Assembly: GCA_023421675.1 (NCBI GenBank)
Contig: JAEZTC010000002.1
Span: forward strand, 496,001 to 560,000
Direction: 5' to 3'
DNA: 64,000 nucleotides
From: Bacillota bacterium
Lineage (GTDB): Bacteria > Bacillota > Clostridia > Acetivibrionales > JANLFN01
The notes under the pieces are model-generated. The model was not told the DNA's origin. It searched no databases and saw only the letters and a list, made by a program, of their open reading frames with translations. The position numbers and the translations under genes are program-made. How positions within the stretch are numbered: the first letter of the stretch is position 1; every line of letters begins with the position of its first letter. Of this stretch, positions 1 through 7,740 are shown in pieces.

Positions 1-347
1 ATTGTCAGGACATTACCGCCTATCCTGAAATTGCTGAAGGCTATACTGCTGAAAATGTACAAAATAAGAATATATATAAACCCAACAATCCCTCCGTTAA
101 ACCACCCCTTACTTTTTACCTTCCTGGTTGATGCAGCACCTGCAACAGTTATACTTGCAATGGTTATAAGAATTACTACAGCACGAATGTATTTTACAGG
201 GAAGTCTGTGCAGGAAAGAATAAATGCAAAGAGAATAAAAGCAGGTACTGTTATAATATAGGAAACAAGGATACCCTTCAGAATCATCTTCAAGCCTAAA
301 TGCTCAGTTAATGCGGTTTTAATACCCTGACCCGATTGTATTTGCAT
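1..347 (-). CDS. TIGR04086-family membrane protein, 3' end outside window
   Basis: The reading frame starts at an ATG after a strong ribosome site (GGGGGTG) and stays open for 115 codons to the window edge, so the C-terminus is missing. The product begins MQIQSGQGIKTAL and has at least three hydrophobic segments (roughly residues 20-42, 50-66 and 80-105). The pattern fits the small TIGR04086/YrzE-like integral membrane proteins that often lie beside yajC in Clostridia. Their function is unknown. It lies downstream of yajC in the same direction, but hairpins and a terminator separate the two, so it may have its own promoter. Confidence 0.65.
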   Translation of the reverse strand, partial: MQIQSGQGIKTALTEHLGLKMILKGILVSYIITVPAFILFAFILSCTDFPVKYIRAVVILITIASITVAGAASTRKVKSKGWFNGGIVGFIYILILYIFSSIAFSNFRIGGNVLT

Positions 348-376
348 AATTGCACCCCCACATGTTTAACCATAAA

Positions 377-399
377 AACCGGCAATACTTATACCGGTT
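377..399 (-). terminator. Weak hairpin followed by T-run
   Basis: AACCGG and CCGGTT form a 6-bp stem around an 11-nt loop. Read on the minus strand the stem is followed by TTTT. It lies about 30 bp before the start of the TIGR04086-type gene, so it could be an attenuator rather than a true end. Confidence 0.35.
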
Positions 400-410
400 C
401 TTACCTATAT

Positions 411-616
411 AAGTTGAATTAAATATTCAATATGCATCATGTCTTTAATGCCAGCCATGATGGTACGATAAATGATTTTAAAATTCAACTTACTACATCT
501 GTTATAGGATAAAGTAAATTCTGGTTTGATGCCCATTTGCAATAGCTTTAGAAATGCAAATGTTGTATAAGAAATTTACTTCATCCTGTATAATACTAAT
601 TTATTTCATAGTATTA
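411..616. repeat. Three consecutive imperfect palindromes in the yajC downstream spacer
   Basis: The 340-bp gap between yajC and the next gene holds three inverted repeats in a row. At 411-420/482-491 there are 10-bp arms (AAGTTGAATT) with an inner CATCATG/CATGATG pair. At 506-520/573-587 there are 15-bp arms with one mismatch (AGGATAAAGTAAATT) and an inner CATTTGC/GCAAATG pair at 534-540/556-562. At 591-598/609-616 TAATACTA pairs with TAGTATTA. No coding frame is convincing here. They could be small non-autonomous repeats or a folded leader RNA for the downstream gene. Confidence 0.55.
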
Positions 617-645
617 TTAGTTAGAACATATGGCTAAAAAAATGC

Positions 646-672
646 ACAAAAAAACGCTTTTTTATAAGCGTT
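646..672 (-). terminator. Rho-independent terminator after yajC
   Basis: On the minus strand AACGCT and AGCGTT form the stem and a run of seven T follows directly. It lies 16 bp after the yajC stop codon and ends the tgt-yajC transcript. Confidence 0.75.
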
Positions 673-687
673 CATTGTTTTTTATAA

Positions 688-963
688 TTAAGCTTCGATT
701 GGTCTTTCAACGTCTTTTATTGCCCATCTCTTAACTAAAATCTTTGTGTTTTCTATACCAGATTCGATTGTTACTTCATCATCTTTAATATTGATGATTT
801 TGCCTGCAATTCCTCCGATAGTAGTGATATTGCTTCCTACAGTCAATGCATTAAGCATTTCCTTGTTCTTCTTATCCCTTCTTTTCTGAGGGAGAAAAAT
901 GAGTAGGTACATAATACCTATAAAGAAAGCAATGTAAAGTATAAAAAATACTGTCTGGTTCAT
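688..963 (-). CDS. yajC: Preprotein translocase subunit YajC
   Basis: A 91-residue protein of the usual YajC length. It has one N-terminal membrane helix (about residues 4-24), the conserved FLPQKRRDKKNKEML stretch just after it, and a small soluble domain with the TVGSNITTIGGIAGKI motif. YajC is an accessory membrane subunit of the Sec translocon with SecD/SecF. The start ATG follows a clear GGAGG site. It lies 129 bp downstream of tgt in the order queA-tgt-yajC, which is widely conserved in bacteria. Confidence 0.93.
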   Translation of the reverse strand: MNQTVFFILYIAFFIGIMYLLIFLPQKRRDKKNKEMLNALTVGSNITTIGGIAGKIINIKDDEVTIESGIENTKILVKRWAIKDVERPIEA

Positions 964-1092
964 AATTTACCTCCGTTTATTATATTTTTCATATTAATCA
1001 AATATTTCTTCTAATGGTTAATAATTTTACACTATTTATAATAAAACCTCAACTATAAATTGAAATTTATTATTCTTTTATAATTCTTTCTA

Positions 1093-2211
1093 TTACTTAT
1101 AACCAAATGCACTAAAGAATTCATTTCTGAAATCCATAAGTCTGTCATCCATTATTGCCTGTCTGACATTTTCCATAAGTTTTATAAGAAACCTAAGGTT
1201 ATGCCAGGTTGTGAGTCTTATTCCCAGAACCTCCTGAGCTTTTAGCAAATGCCTTATGTAAGCTCTGGAAAAATTTCTGCAGGTGTAGCAATCGCATTCA
1301 GGATCAAGTTTACCGAAATCCCTTGCATATTTTGCGTCACGAATTATAACTTTTCCCCTGCTTGTAAGAACGGTACCGTTACGGCCTATTCTTGTTGGAA
1401 GAACACAGTCAAACATATCAATACCGCGGATTGCTCCTTCTATAAGGTAATCAGGACTTCCCACACCCATAAGGTATCTTGGTCTGTCCTCAGGCAATAT
1501 AGGTACAGTAACATCAAGCATTTCATACATCTCTTCTGCAGGTTCACCAACACTTAGCCCGCCTATACTATATCCGGGAAAATCCAGTTCAAGCAGCTCA
1601 TTTGCACTTTGAATGCGAAGATCCTTATAGGTACTTCCCTGTACTATTCCGAACAACGCCTGTTCATCCGGTCGTTTATGGGCTTCCTTGCATCTTTTGG
1701 CCCAGCGGGTGGTTCTTTCAAGCGAATTTTTTGCATAATTATAATCGCTCGGGTACGGAGTACATTCATCAAAGGCCATTATAATATCAGCGCCAAGAGT
1801 ATTTTCTATTTCAATTGCCTTTTCAGGTGAAATAAAATGCTTTGAGCCATCAATATGTGATTTAAATGTTACTCCTTCTTCCTTTATATCCCGGAGGTCA
1901 CTCAGGCTAAAAACCTGAAATCCGCCGCTATCTGTCAGTATTGGTCTGTCCCAGTTCATAAACTTGTGAAGACCGCCTGCTTCCTTGACTATATCTTCCC
2001 CAGGGCGCATATAGAGATGATAAGTATTACTTAGTATAATTTTTGCTTCTATTTCCTTAAGTTCGTCGGGTGACATTCCTTTTACGGTTGCCTGTGTCCC
2101 GACTGGCATAAAAACAGGTGTATCAAAGGAACCATGCGGTGTATGTACTTTACCGAGTCTTGCTCCGGTTTGTTTGCATTTTTTAATCAATTCATATTTA
2201 ATCGCCGGCAT
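1093..2211 (-). CDS. tgt: tRNA-guanine transglycosylase
   Basis: This enzyme replaces guanine-34 with the queuosine precursor preQ1 in tRNAs with GUN anticodons. The 372-residue length is typical of bacterial Tgt. Visible motifs are the substrate-binding DSGGFQVFSL near residue 95, GGLSVGE, the RNA-binding TRIGRNGTVL, and the C-terminal zinc site CDCYTC followed by a histidine about 25 residues later (YIRHLLK, TTWHNL). The start follows GGAG. The upstream neighbour is queA, the next enzyme of the same modification pathway, and the two are probably cotranscribed. Confidence 0.96.
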   Translation of the reverse strand: MPAIKYELIKKCKQTGARLGKVHTPHGSFDTPVFMPVGTQATVKGMSPDELKEIEAKIILSNTYHLYMRPGEDIVKEAGGLHKFMNWDRPILTDSGGFQVFSLSDLRDIKEEGVTFKSHIDGSKHFISPEKAIEIENTLGADIIMAFDECTPYPSDYNYAKNSLERTTRWAKRCKEAHKRPDEQALFGIVQGSTYKDLRIQSANELLELDFPGYSIGGLSVGEPAEEMYEMLDVTVPILPEDRPRYLMGVGSPDYLIEGAIRGIDMFDCVLPTRIGRNGTVLTSRGKVIIRDAKYARDFGKLDPECDCYTCRNFSRAYIRHLLKAQEVLGIRLTTWHNLRFLIKLMENVRQAIMDDRLMDFRNEFFSAFGYK

Positions 2212-2256
2212 ATCTCTCTCCTAGTATTAAATCTTATAACTATATTTGTTTTCCTT

Positions 2257-2288
2257 AATTCTCAATTCTCCATTATCAATTCTCAATT
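2257..2288. repeat. AATTCTC-type short repeat tract
   Basis: The tgt-queA spacer contains repeated words AATTCTC / CAATTCTC. The same words recur in a longer tract at about 46436-46462. The tract overlaps the last two bases of queA. It looks like simple intergenic repeat expansion and shows no coding or hairpin logic. Confidence 0.5.
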
Positions 2289-3312
2289 ACTTAATAAACA
2301 TCGCATCTCCAAAGCTAAAAAACCTGTACCTCTGCTCAACTGCCTGTTTATATGCATTCATTATGTTCTCCCTGCCTGCCAATGTACTGACAAGCATCAA
2401 GAGTGTAGACTCAGGCAAGTGAAAATTAGTAATAAGGTTACTGACAACCTTAAATTTATAACCTGGGTATATAAATATATCCGTCCAACCACTGCTTTCG
2501 GCAACTAACCCATCCTGGCCGGCAGCTGTTTCGAGAACCCGGCAGCTTGTAGTACCAACAGCTATAACTTTTTTCCCGTTTTTTACCGCTGTATTTATTT
2601 TATCACAAGCATCGTTTGTTATACTGTAAAATTCAGAATGCATCTTATGTTCGGTAATATTCTCTACCTTAACCGGTCTGAAGGTTCCAAGTCCTACATG
2701 AAGGGTAACATATGCAATATTTACACCCTTATCTGCAAGTTCCTGCAGCAGCTCCTTTGTAAAGTGAAGACCTGCAGTAGGTGCCGCAGCTGAACCTCTG
2801 TACTTTGCATATACTGTCTGGTATCTTTCTGCATCATCCAACTTTTTATGTATGTATGGAGGCAGCGGGATAATCCCCACCTTATCCAATACCTCTTCAA
2901 ACACACCCTCATATTCAAACCTTACAAGCCTATTACCTTCTTCGATAATTTCAATTATTTCAGCTTTAAGCGTACCATCGCCGAAAACAAACCTTGTACC
3001 TACTTTAGCGCGCCTGCCTGGCTTTAGGATAACTTCCCATATGTCGGCTTCAATACGTTTAAGAAGTACGAATTCTATTTTACCTCCGGTACCTTCCTTT
3101 TCCCCAAGAAGCCTTGCGGGAATTACACGTGTATCGTTGAGGACAAGGCAGTCTCCGCTGTCTATGTATTGAAGTACGTCCTTAAACACCTTATGTTCTA
3201 TGTTTCCGGTTTCTTTGTCCAGAACCAGCAGCCTTGACATTTCTCTATTCAATATGGGTTCCTGAGCAATGAGTTCTTCAGGAAGGTCATAATAAAAATC
3301 ACTGAGTTTCAT
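2287..3312 (-). CDS. queA: S-adenosylmethionine:tRNA ribosyltransferase-isomerase
   Basis: QueA transfers the ribosyl group of SAM to preQ1-tRNA, forming epoxyqueuosine. The protein starts MKLSDFYYDLPEELIAQEP, the standard QueA N-terminus. Further family signatures are GDCLVLNDTRVIPARL, PTAGLHFT near residue 190, and TNFHLPESTLLMLVSTLAG near the C-terminus. I chose the ATG at 3312, which has AGGTG nine bases upstream, over an in-frame GTG twelve bases earlier. This gives 341 residues. It heads the queA-tgt-yajC run. Confidence 0.95.
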   Translation of the reverse strand: MKLSDFYYDLPEELIAQEPILNREMSRLLVLDKETGNIEHKVFKDVLQYIDSGDCLVLNDTRVIPARLLGEKEGTGGKIEFVLLKRIEADIWEVILKPGRRAKVGTRFVFGDGTLKAEIIEIIEEGNRLVRFEYEGVFEEVLDKVGIIPLPPYIHKKLDDAERYQTVYAKYRGSAAAPTAGLHFTKELLQELADKGVNIAYVTLHVGLGTFRPVKVENITEHKMHSEFYSITNDACDKINTAVKNGKKVIAVGTTSCRVLETAAGQDGLVAESSGWTDIFIYPGYKFKVVSNLITNFHLPESTLLMLVSTLAGRENIMNAYKQAVEQRYRFFSFGDAMFIK

Positions 3313-3534
3313 AAGTTTTAGCACCTGCTTTAAACAAATTGCGATATAAATCGCACTTATATATTTAACATTAAATTGGGGGTAATTACAAGGAGGGAAT
3401 GAAAAAAATTCATTTTCTTATTTTTATAAACCTATATCATTTTATATAATAACTTAATTGTTTCATCGCTCACTCTATAGTATATTAGATCTAACTATTA
3501 CCATATAAATATATTAATAATAGCAGGTGATATA

Positions 3535-4485
3535 TTGAAGATTGATCGTTTACTAGGTTTACTTTCTATTCTTGCAAATACTGATAGAATGACAATTCAG
3601 GAACTTGCACATCGTTTTGAAGTGTCCAAAAGAACAATTTTTCGTGATTTGGATACACTGAGCCGTGCAGGAATTCCAATTGTATCTTATCCGGGAATTG
3701 GCGGTGGAGTTGCTATCATAGAAGGCTACAAGGTAGATAAGAATGTTCTTTCGACTGATGATGCAAAAAAGATATTTACAGCGCTTAACGCCCTGAAAAG
3801 TATTGATGGTGATACTTCCGTATTAAACCTAATTGCAAAGCTTGTCCCGGAAAATGAAACTACTATTTTTTCTCAAAGTGATTTTGTTATTGATTTATCA
3901 TCCTGGTTCCGTGATAGCGTTATTCATGAGAAAATATACAAACTCCGCCGCGCAATTTGTGAGTGCCATTGTGTCTGCTTGGAATATGTCTCCAGGAATT
4001 TACGTTCTGTACGAACCATTGAACCCCACAAGCTGGTCTTTAAACAATCAAGCTGGTATATATATGCTTTCTGTAGGGAAAGTAATACTTTTCGGTTATT
4101 CAAGATCAGCCGTATTATTTATTGTGATATTCTGGATGAGCAATTTCAGTTACGTCCTATTGAGACAATTAAGTTTGACGACAGTTATGGCACTGAGCTT
4201 TTTTCTCCTCAGAAAAAGAAAGAACTTTTCGAGGTTATACTTGAATATGATATATCAGATGAATTCGATTTAACAGACAAAATCGATGCATCTTTTTTTC
4301 GACGGAACAATGAAGGGGAAGCAGCTTATGGACAGATTCGGTTTCAGGTTTCTGACCTATCCTGGGCAGCAGATCTGGTTTTTACTCTTGTGAACAAGAT
4401 ACGTGTCATTTCTCCCCCTGCACTAAAAGAGGAAATAAAATGCCGCTTGAATAAAATAAATTCCTACTACAAAGGTGACATATAG
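3535..4485 (+). CDS. YafY-type transcriptional regulator with HTH and WYL domains
   Basis: A 316-residue regulator. Residues 1-60 form an HTH_11/DeoR-type winged helix (MTIQELAHRFEVSKRTIFRDLDTL). Residues about 140-215 carry a WYL ligand-sensing domain (SSWYIYAFCRESNTFRLFKISRI), and a WCX-like C-terminal region follows. The start is TTG, preceded by GCAGGTG. It is divergent from queA and lies 46 bp upstream of a PfpI-type gene, which it may control. A terminator hairpin overlaps its stop codon. Its ligand and target cannot be read from the sequence. Confidence 0.88.
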   Translation: MKIDRLLGLLSILANTDRMTIQELAHRFEVSKRTIFRDLDTLSRAGIPIVSYPGIGGGVAIIEGYKVDKNVLSTDDAKKIFTALNALKSIDGDTSVLNLIAKLVPENETTIFSQSDFVIDLSSWFRDSVIHEKIYKLRRAICECHCVCLEYVSRNLRSVRTIEPHKLVFKQSSWYIYAFCRESNTFRLFKISRIIYCDILDEQFQLRPIETIKFDDSYGTELFSPQKKKELFEVILEYDISDEFDLTDKIDASFFRRNNEGEAAYGQIRFQVSDLSWAADLVFTLVNKIRVISPPALKEEIKCRLNKINSYYKGDI

Positions 4486-4499
4486 GCGTCACCTTTTTC
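4471..4499 (+). terminator. Terminator overlapping the end of the WYL regulator gene
   Basis: AAAGGTGAC pairs with GTCACCTTT (9-bp stem, 8-nt loop) and is followed by TTTTTC. The stop codon of the regulator lies in the loop. It partly insulates the PfpI gene downstream. Confidence 0.75.
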
Positions 4500-4531
4500 A
4501 TTGTATTATCTAACTAAAAGGGGGATAAACA

Positions 4532-5128
4532 ATGAAAAAAGAAGTACTTGTATTTATTTTTGACGGATATGCTGATTGGGAAAGTGCATTTGTCTGTGCA
4601 GAGCTTAACACGTCTGAAGCCGGCTACATTATAAAGACAATAAGCCTTGACAAAGAACCCAAAACATCAATGGGTGGCTTTCGGGTTATTCCTGATTATT
4701 CAGTAGCTGATTTTCCTGAAGACTTTGGTATGCTGATTTTAATTGGTGGCTACGCTTGGATCAAACAACTGAACAATGATGTTTTGCCAGTGGTGGAACA
4801 TGCAATTAGAAAACTCATTCCAGTAGGTGCAATATGTAGTGCAGCCAACTTTATGGCTGAAAACGGCTACTTGAATCAAATCAAACATTCAGGAAACACT
4901 CTTGAATTCATGAAGTCCCAAGCTCCAAATTATAGGGGCGATCAATACTTTATAGAGGAACAGGCTGTTTGCAATTCCAATATAGTCACTGCCAATGATA
5001 CTGGTTCATTAGAGTTTGCCAAAGAGATTTTACTGCTTCTGAAAGCGAAGCCAGAAGCTTCTGTCTTAGAATGGTATAACAAAAATAAGTTTGGCCTTTT
5101 CCATTTTTTGAAGCATCTTAATTCATAA
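4532..5128 (+). CDS. DJ-1/PfpI family (class I glutamine amidotransferase-like) protein
   Basis: A 198-residue protein of the DJ-1/PfpI superfamily, which includes cysteine-dependent hydrolases, glyoxalases and chaperone-like proteins. The likely nucleophile is C102 in VGAICSAANFMA at the nucleophile elbow, and E17 (YADWES) is the usual acidic partner. LILIGGYAWI is the preceding Rossmann strand. The start ATG follows AAGGGGG. A damaged second copy of its 5' end, including the ribosome site, lies immediately downstream, so this gene was once tandemly duplicated. Its substrate is unknown. Confidence 0.88.
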   Translation: MKKEVLVFIFDGYADWESAFVCAELNTSEAGYIIKTISLDKEPKTSMGGFRVIPDYSVADFPEDFGMLILIGGYAWIKQLNNDVLPVVEHAIRKLIPVGAICSAANFMAENGYLNQIKHSGNTLEFMKSQAPNYRGDQYFIEEQAVCNSNIVTANDTGSLEFAKEILLLLKAKPEASVLEWYNKNKFGLFHFLKHLNS

Positions 5129-5156
5129 GTACTTATATTTGAATGGGCGATAAACA

Positions 5157-5214
5157 ATGAAAAAAGAAGTGCTACTATTTATTGCAAACAGGTTTCCAGA
5201 TCGGGAGAGTGCAT
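5157..5214 (+). pseudogene. Truncated tandem copy of the PfpI-type gene
   Basis: The sequence from the ribosome site through about codon 19 (GCGATAAACAATG, then MKKEVLLFIANRFPDRESA) parallels the intact upstream gene (GGGATAAACAATG, then MKKEVLVFIFDGYADWESA). Homology stops exactly at GTGCAT, where the GC-rich repeat begins. The frame continues open to 5405, but that tail is repeat sequence and not protein. No remainder of the gene is found beyond the repeat, so this is a 5' remnant. Confidence 0.75.
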
Positions 5215-5396
5215 CAATCAGAGTCCGGCGAATCTGCCAGGGAAGGCAGATTCAGTTGGGTATGGAATGGATGCCATTAGAAACGGCAGGACATAGTAGT
5301 ATACAGGCTTGGAAGTTCTGTTACGGAATTCATTGCGCCCAGCTTTTAAGCCATCACTTCACGCTTGAGTGCTCCGCTTTGCGGCAACGAAAAGCG
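5212..5396 (+). repeat. GC-rich structured repeat, copy A (short form)
   Basis: The first 85 bp match copy B at 7028-7112 with only three differences. A second shared block (TCTGTYACGGAATYC ending in GCGCCCA) lies at 5317-5341. It contains the same 9-bp hairpin GAATCTGCC/GGCAGATTC and ends with a CGCTTT/AAAGCG stem. It is much richer in GC than the surrounding DNA. It lacks the 180 bp found upstream of the core in copy B. Two further hairpins follow, at 5407-5430 (AGCC.TGGGTT arms) and 5441-5457 (AGTCGGT/ACCGACT). No open frame makes sense across it, so an RNA element or insertion remnant is likely. Confidence 0.65.
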
Positions 5397-5531
5397 AAAT
5401 TATAATAGCCATGGGTTAAAACCCACGGCTGCCAAAACCAAGTCGGTTCCACCGACTAAAAAAGATAATTTAACATACTTTTATTGGTAATTATGCATTA
5501 ATTATGTTAATATTTATAAAGGGTGATGATT

Positions 5532-5951
5532 ATGAAAAAGACTCATTTAATTTGGTTATCCTTTGTGATATTTATTGTAACTTTGAGCGGATGTGCCAGT
5601 TCTTTCGGCAATAAATCAGATACTTCTACAGTAAATCAACCTGATACTTCAGAATATGTACTTATTGAATACCCCATCAGCAGTTATTTGGCCTGGATAA
5701 AAGATAAACAGGAAATCACTAAGCTTACAGATCTCTTTAACAACACTGATTATATAAAGTCTGATATAGAACCTGACCGCGAAGGTTTATGGATGGAAGT
5801 TATGTTCCATAAGAATAATGCTGCAACCACATTTTATATTTATAAAAATGATGTTATTAAAAAAGGAGATGGCAGTTTGGTTAAGTCGAAGGATATTAGC
5901 TTTAAGAAGATATATAAAATGTTTGAGGAATACCATATGATGAAGAAATAG
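5532..5951 (+). CDS. Small lipoprotein of unknown function
   Basis: The product begins MKKTHLIWLSFVIFIVTLSGCASS, a type II signal peptide with lipobox LSGC, so it should be lipid-anchored outside the membrane. The mature part (about 115 residues) is polar, with no motif I recognise. I chose the ATG at 5532, with GGGTG six bases upstream, though a GTG at 5523 and an ATG at 5526 are also in frame. A hairpin follows directly after the stop. It is probably monocistronic. Confidence 0.7.
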   Translation: MKKTHLIWLSFVIFIVTLSGCASSFGNKSDTSTVNQPDTSEYVLIEYPISSYLAWIKDKQEITKLTDLFNNTDYIKSDIEPDREGLWMEVMFHKNNAATTFYIYKNDVIKKGDGSLVKSKDISFKKIYKMFEEYHMMKK

Positions 5952-5953
5952 AG

Positions 5954-5972
5954 GCCTGGGTTTTCCCCAGGC
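5954..5972 (+). terminator. Hairpin after lipoprotein gene
   Basis: GCCTGGG pairs with CCCAGGC around a short loop three bases after the stop codon. No T-run follows, so termination may be weak or the hairpin may act as a 3' stabiliser. Confidence 0.45.
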
Positions 5973-6065
5973 AATTAGATTCGTTACATCTTCGCAGCTT
6001 ATATCAACACGGAAATATAATCGTTCTTGCGTTTATCACGTAGTACAAAATTTACTTAAGCATGC

Positions 6066-6686
6066 TTACCTTCCTTCAAAAACTCTAATCGTACGTAACA
6101 CAGACATGATTTCTTTTTCATGCTCCTTATAAACCCCATAATCCATAATTATACTGGCACCGATGTTCTTATAGCTAGGTGAAACAGAGTCTAAAACAAG
6201 GTAAATGTAGATTATCCCATCGTCATGCTTAACACTTTCAAAATGTCCTTTTAATCCAGACTTTGTGATAAATTCGTCTTTCTGAATTTCTTCATAAGGT
6301 GAAAAACCAGGGTTTATTGTACCTGCCTGCCCATATACAGTTAACGTTTCACTCGCTTTACCATCCAGATAAAATGTTATTCCTTCTTCCTGAGATTCAT
6401 TATGCTCCTTGGTTGCTTCCCATGTTGGCATGATTTGACTCTTCCATTCTTCAGGATAATCAACATTGAATCCAAACTTTTTACTTGCGTATCCTTTTTT
6501 AAGGTATTCCAAATCTTGAGCAGCACTTGTATCAAGGTTTTTTTCTGTAGTGCGGACTTTTGTGTTCAGCGTCGTATTCTTTTGTGTAGTGGGATTATTT
6601 TTGGTGTTGTTATCTACAACCGTAGAACAGGCATTAAGTAGAAACGCCATTACTATTATCAGGATTAGGTATGTCCTCTTATACAT
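6066..6686 (-). CDS. Lipoprotein of unknown function
   Basis: A 206-residue protein beginning MYKRTYLILIIVMAFLLNACST, a lipoprotein signal peptide with lipobox LNAC. A Thr/Asn-rich linker (about residues 22-55) leads to a soluble domain with YASKKFGFNVDYPEEWKSQI. That sequence resembles the start of PsbP-like folds, in which a compact beta domain carries a YPxxW motif, but the resemblance is only suggestive. The gene converges on the upstream lipoprotein gene. Confidence 0.68.
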   Translation of the reverse strand: MYKRTYLILIIVMAFLLNACSTVVDNNTKNNPTTQKNTTLNTKVRTTEKNLDTSAAQDLEYLKKGYASKKFGFNVDYPEEWKSQIMPTWEATKEHNESQEEGITFYLDGKASETLTVYGQAGTINPGFSPYEEIQKDEFITKSGLKGHFESVKHDDGIIYIYLVLDSVSPSYKNIGASIIMDYGVYKEHEKEIMSVLRTIRVFEGR

Positions 6687-6847
6687 AAGTTTAATACTCC
6701 TAAATAAATTTGTTAATTATTGGACGTATAGAGATGCATTAATGTTCCTCTTTTTGGATTCTTATTATATGTATTTGAGTCATGATAGCATTTAAGGCTA
6801 CTTTACTAATATTAAGTTATTAAAGCATCTAGAAACTTGTAATTTCT

Positions 6848-7273
6848 GGGGCGAAACCTGTTCGCAGCAGCATCTGTAAGCTGCTCGCTCGGCTTTCAAT
6901 GGGCAGGGGATACAGGTAAATTCTTCGAAGTAGCTACGTTAGAACTTTGCTTGCAAAGTTCGGTATAGCCTCCTGTTAGCATAGCCCTGAAGGCGCTTGG
7001 TGGAGTGACTTAGAGCCATCCTGCTGACATCAATCAGAGTCCGGCGAATCTGCCAAGGAAGGCAGATTCAGTTGGGTATGGAATGGATGCCATTGGAAAC
7101 GGCAGGACAAAGCTATAGATGAAAGCTTGGATGCTCTGTCACGGAATCCGTCGCGCCCACCCCTTAGCCTCAGCGGCGAGCGGCGACTTTTGCGCCGCTT
7201 TACGTCGGTGAAAAGCGGGATAAAGATTTAGTTTTGTGGCGAACAGGTTTTCCCCCGGAAAACCTATTGTTCG
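6848..7273 (+). ncRNA. GC-rich structured RNA-like element, copy B (full form; HEARO/omega-RNA-like candidate)
   Basis: A 426-bp GC-rich block in a 765-bp gene-free gap. It is dense in helices: AGCAG/CTGCT near 6866, a 9-bp GAACTTTGC/GCAAAGTTC hairpin at 6942-6961, GAATCTGCC/GGCAGATTC at 7046-7069, and CCGCTTT/AAAGCGG at 7195-7218. The outer ends pair: GGGGCGAAACCTGTTCGC (6848-6865) against GCGAACAGGTTTTCCCCC (7239-7256). The second arm can instead pair with GGAAAACCTATTGTTCG at 7257-7273. The core from 7028 is shared with copy A. Size, multiple pseudoknot-like arms and an ORF-free setting recall HEARO RNAs, the omega-RNAs of IscB-type elements. That identity is inferred from memory and no IscB/TnpB ORF is present. 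The strand is assumed from the conserved motif order. Confidence 0.45.
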
Positions 7274-7452
7274 TTCAGTCAAAAGCGGCAAAGTACAGCT
7301 TTGACGTTTCATAAAACATCAGATATAAAGTTATTATTTTTTATTGCATCATTACCATTTTATTTCTAGTAACTTTACATAACATTTTAATTTGTAACCT
7401 TCTATTTGATTAGGCATAATATGAACTATAAAAACTTTAAGTTGGTGATAAA

Positions 7453-7683
7453 ATGGATAACGTAAATCCTCAAAACAATCCTAGTTATGCCCCATATGTA
7501 AACCCTAACCCTGACAGGCCAATGAATGATCCGGTAATAATTGCTGGTGGTTTCCCTGGTGGTTTCCCTGGAGTATTTCCCCCGACTTTCTTCCCGGGGT
7601 TCTTTCCTCCAGGGTTTCATCACTTTCATCATCACTTCCACCATCACTTTTTTCATGGTCGCCCCTTTGGTGGAGGGTTTTAA
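7453..7683 (+). CDS. His/Phe/Gly/Pro-rich small protein
   Basis: A 76-residue protein with a ribosome site (TTGGTG) before the ATG. Residues 1-30 are Asn/Pro-rich. The rest is low complexity: GGFPGG repeats, then a run rich in HH, HF and F residues (about eleven His between residues 55 and 68), ending FGGGF. There is no signal peptide. Such compositions occur in spore-coat and metal-binding proteins; either role is inference. A good terminator follows 32 bp after the stop, which supports a real gene. Confidence 0.65.
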   Translation: MDNVNPQNNPSYAPYVNPNPDRPMNDPVIIAGGFPGGFPGVFPPTFFPGFFPPGFHHFHHHFHHHFFHGRPFGGGF

Positions 7684-7714
7684 TTAAGTTGAGGAACAAT
7701 TTATGCTTATTTTG

Positions 7715-7740
7715 GGCTTTGTTTATACAAAGCCATTTTT
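7715..7740 (+). terminator. Rho-independent terminator of the His-rich gene
   Basis: GGCTTTG pairs with CAAAGCC around a 6-nt loop, followed by ATTTTT. Confidence 0.8.

Noticed and set aside
411..616. CRISPR array
   Set aside because: The repeats here are inverted, differ from each other and have no regular spacer length; no cas genes are present.
5212..5405. Open frame continuing the truncated PfpI copy through the repeat
   Set aside because: The amino acids encoded over the repeat match nothing, and the same DNA is non-coding in copy B; the open frame is chance.
6848..7273. Group I or group II intron identity for the structured element
   Set aside because: No GUGCG-type 5' start, no domain V hairpin and no P7-type group I core were recognisable.
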